Shown here: positions 5,087 to 5,558 of the stretch, piece after piece | Layout of the letters: each line of letters begins with the position of its first letter | Numbering within the stretch: the first letter of the stretch is position 1 | Assembly: GCA_001774245.1 (NCBI GenBank) | Contig: MEZF01000022.1 | Span: 1-5,558, forward strand | Reading direction: 5' to 3' | Length of the DNA stretch: 5,558 nucleotides | From: Candidatus Bathyarchaeota archaeon RBG_13_52_12 | GTDB lineage: Archaea > Thermoproteota > Bathyarchaeia > TCS64 | Translations under genes and position numbers: made by a program | The notes under the pieces: generated by a model | Database searches by the model: none | The model's input: the letters and a program-made list of their open reading frames with translations, nothing else | What the model was told of the DNA's origin: nothing

Positions 5087-5558
5087 ATGGGAAAAGTTGG
5101 AATAACCCTGTCGACGGTCGACCCAGCTGCAGCCAACATGCTCGAAATATTCATGGAGCGCGGCTTCATCAAAGCAGGTGATGGCGTCTATGAAAGAGGC
5201 GACGTCTGCCTTGTAACAGTACCTCGCTTCATAGTCCCTGAGGAGGAATACAAGACCCCCACCGAGCCCAACCCCTACCCATGCGACTATGACGCCTTAG
5301 CAAAGGAGCTTGGGGTGGAATACTTCGTCGTGGCGAGCCGCCACTGGGCGAGGAGCGGGCAACCCAGCCTCACCGCCCACGCAACCGGTAATTACGGGAA
5401 GGCCATCTACGGTGGGAGGAACCGCGAACTACAGATGGTCCCTCCCAATGCGCTGAGAAACGTATACCTAGCCATGCTAAAAAATCCCCCCGCAGGATTT
5501 CAGGTCAGCCTTGAGGCCACCCACCACAGCCCAACCCAGTTTGATGTCCCCATGTTCT
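5087..5558 (+). CDS. dtdA: D-aminoacyl-tRNA deacylase, DTD2/GEK1 type, 3' partial
   Basis: This enzyme hydrolyses D-amino acids from wrongly charged tRNAs and recycles them; plant and archaeal DTD2 also removes aldehyde-modified D-aminoacyl adducts. I translated 157 residues from ATG 5087 and the frame remains open to the window end, so the C-terminal part (full members are about 250-280 residues) is missing. Recognisable blocks are the N-terminal STVDPAAANM (9-18), SRHWARSGQPSLTAHATGNYG (84-104), GGRNRELQMVPPNALRNVY (109-127) and LEATHHSPTQFDVP (142-155). The last carries the conserved histidines of the family. This is the archaeal/plant DTD2 fold, unrelated to bacterial DTD1. It follows the aSelBL gene on the same strand with 93 bases between, which contain an inverted repeat and a likely separate promoter. 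The start is supported by the family-typical N-terminus and a GGTG motif 6 bases upstream. Confidence 0.9.
   Translation, partial: MGKVGITLSTVDPAAANMLEIFMERGFIKAGDGVYERGDVCLVTVPRFIVPEEEYKTPTEPNPYPCDYDALAKELGVEYFVVASRHWARSGQPSLTAHATGNYGKAIYGGRNRELQMVPPNALRNVYLAMLKNPPAGFQVSLEATHHSPTQFDVPMF

Overview
The window looks archaeal. The evidence is an archaeal/eukaryotic-type diphthamide ligase, an archaeal-type threonyl-tRNA synthetase, a SelB-like elongation-factor relative, a GEK1/DTD2-type D-aminoacyl-tRNA deacylase, and AT-rich TATA-like boxes lying about 22-30 bases upstream of several start codons, which is the layout of leaderless archaeal transcripts. The coding DNA is fairly GC-rich, with many C- and G-ending codons. 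A synthetase without the N-terminal editing domain is best known from Crenarchaeota, so a TACK-group archaeon is a reasonable but weak guess. No rRNA, tRNA, CRISPR array or mobile element was seen.

Layout: (1) 1-1224 (+), a kynureninase-like PLP enzyme whose 5' end probably lies outside the window. (2) 1327-1998 (+), Dph6-type diphthine--ammonia ligase with its own probable leaderless promoter. (3) 1999-2297, a 299-base intergenic region holding a TATA-like element, a perfect 9-bp inverted repeat, a 13-codon ORF ending in TAG, and a GGCC-GAAA-GGCC hairpin overlapping that TAG. The short ORF is in frame with the next gene, with no other stop between them. (4) 2298-3755 (+), archaeal-type threonyl-tRNA synthetase without the N-terminal editing domain. 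(5) 3752-3955 (-), a 67-residue Cys/His-rich small protein, convergent with the synthetase; their stop codons share one CTAG. (6) 3956-4042, a compact divergent promoter region. (7) 4043-4993 (+), an EF-Tu/SelB-like protein of the aSelBL kind whose GTPase motifs are missing. (8) 4994-5086, a gap with a perfect 8-bp inverted repeat and a TATA-like box. (9) 5087-5558 (+), the first 157 residues of a DTD2-type deacylase cut by the window end.

Four of the six genes concern translation: modification of EF-2 (Dph6), charging of tRNA-Thr (ThrRS), an elongation-factor-like protein that probably does not bind GTP (aSelBL), and removal of wrongly charged D-amino acids from tRNA (DTD2). Each appears to have its own promoter, so this is a loose functional neighbourhood, not one operon. 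The points most worth checking are the in-frame TAG leader of the synthetase, the missing editing domain, and the aSelBL/DTD2 pair.
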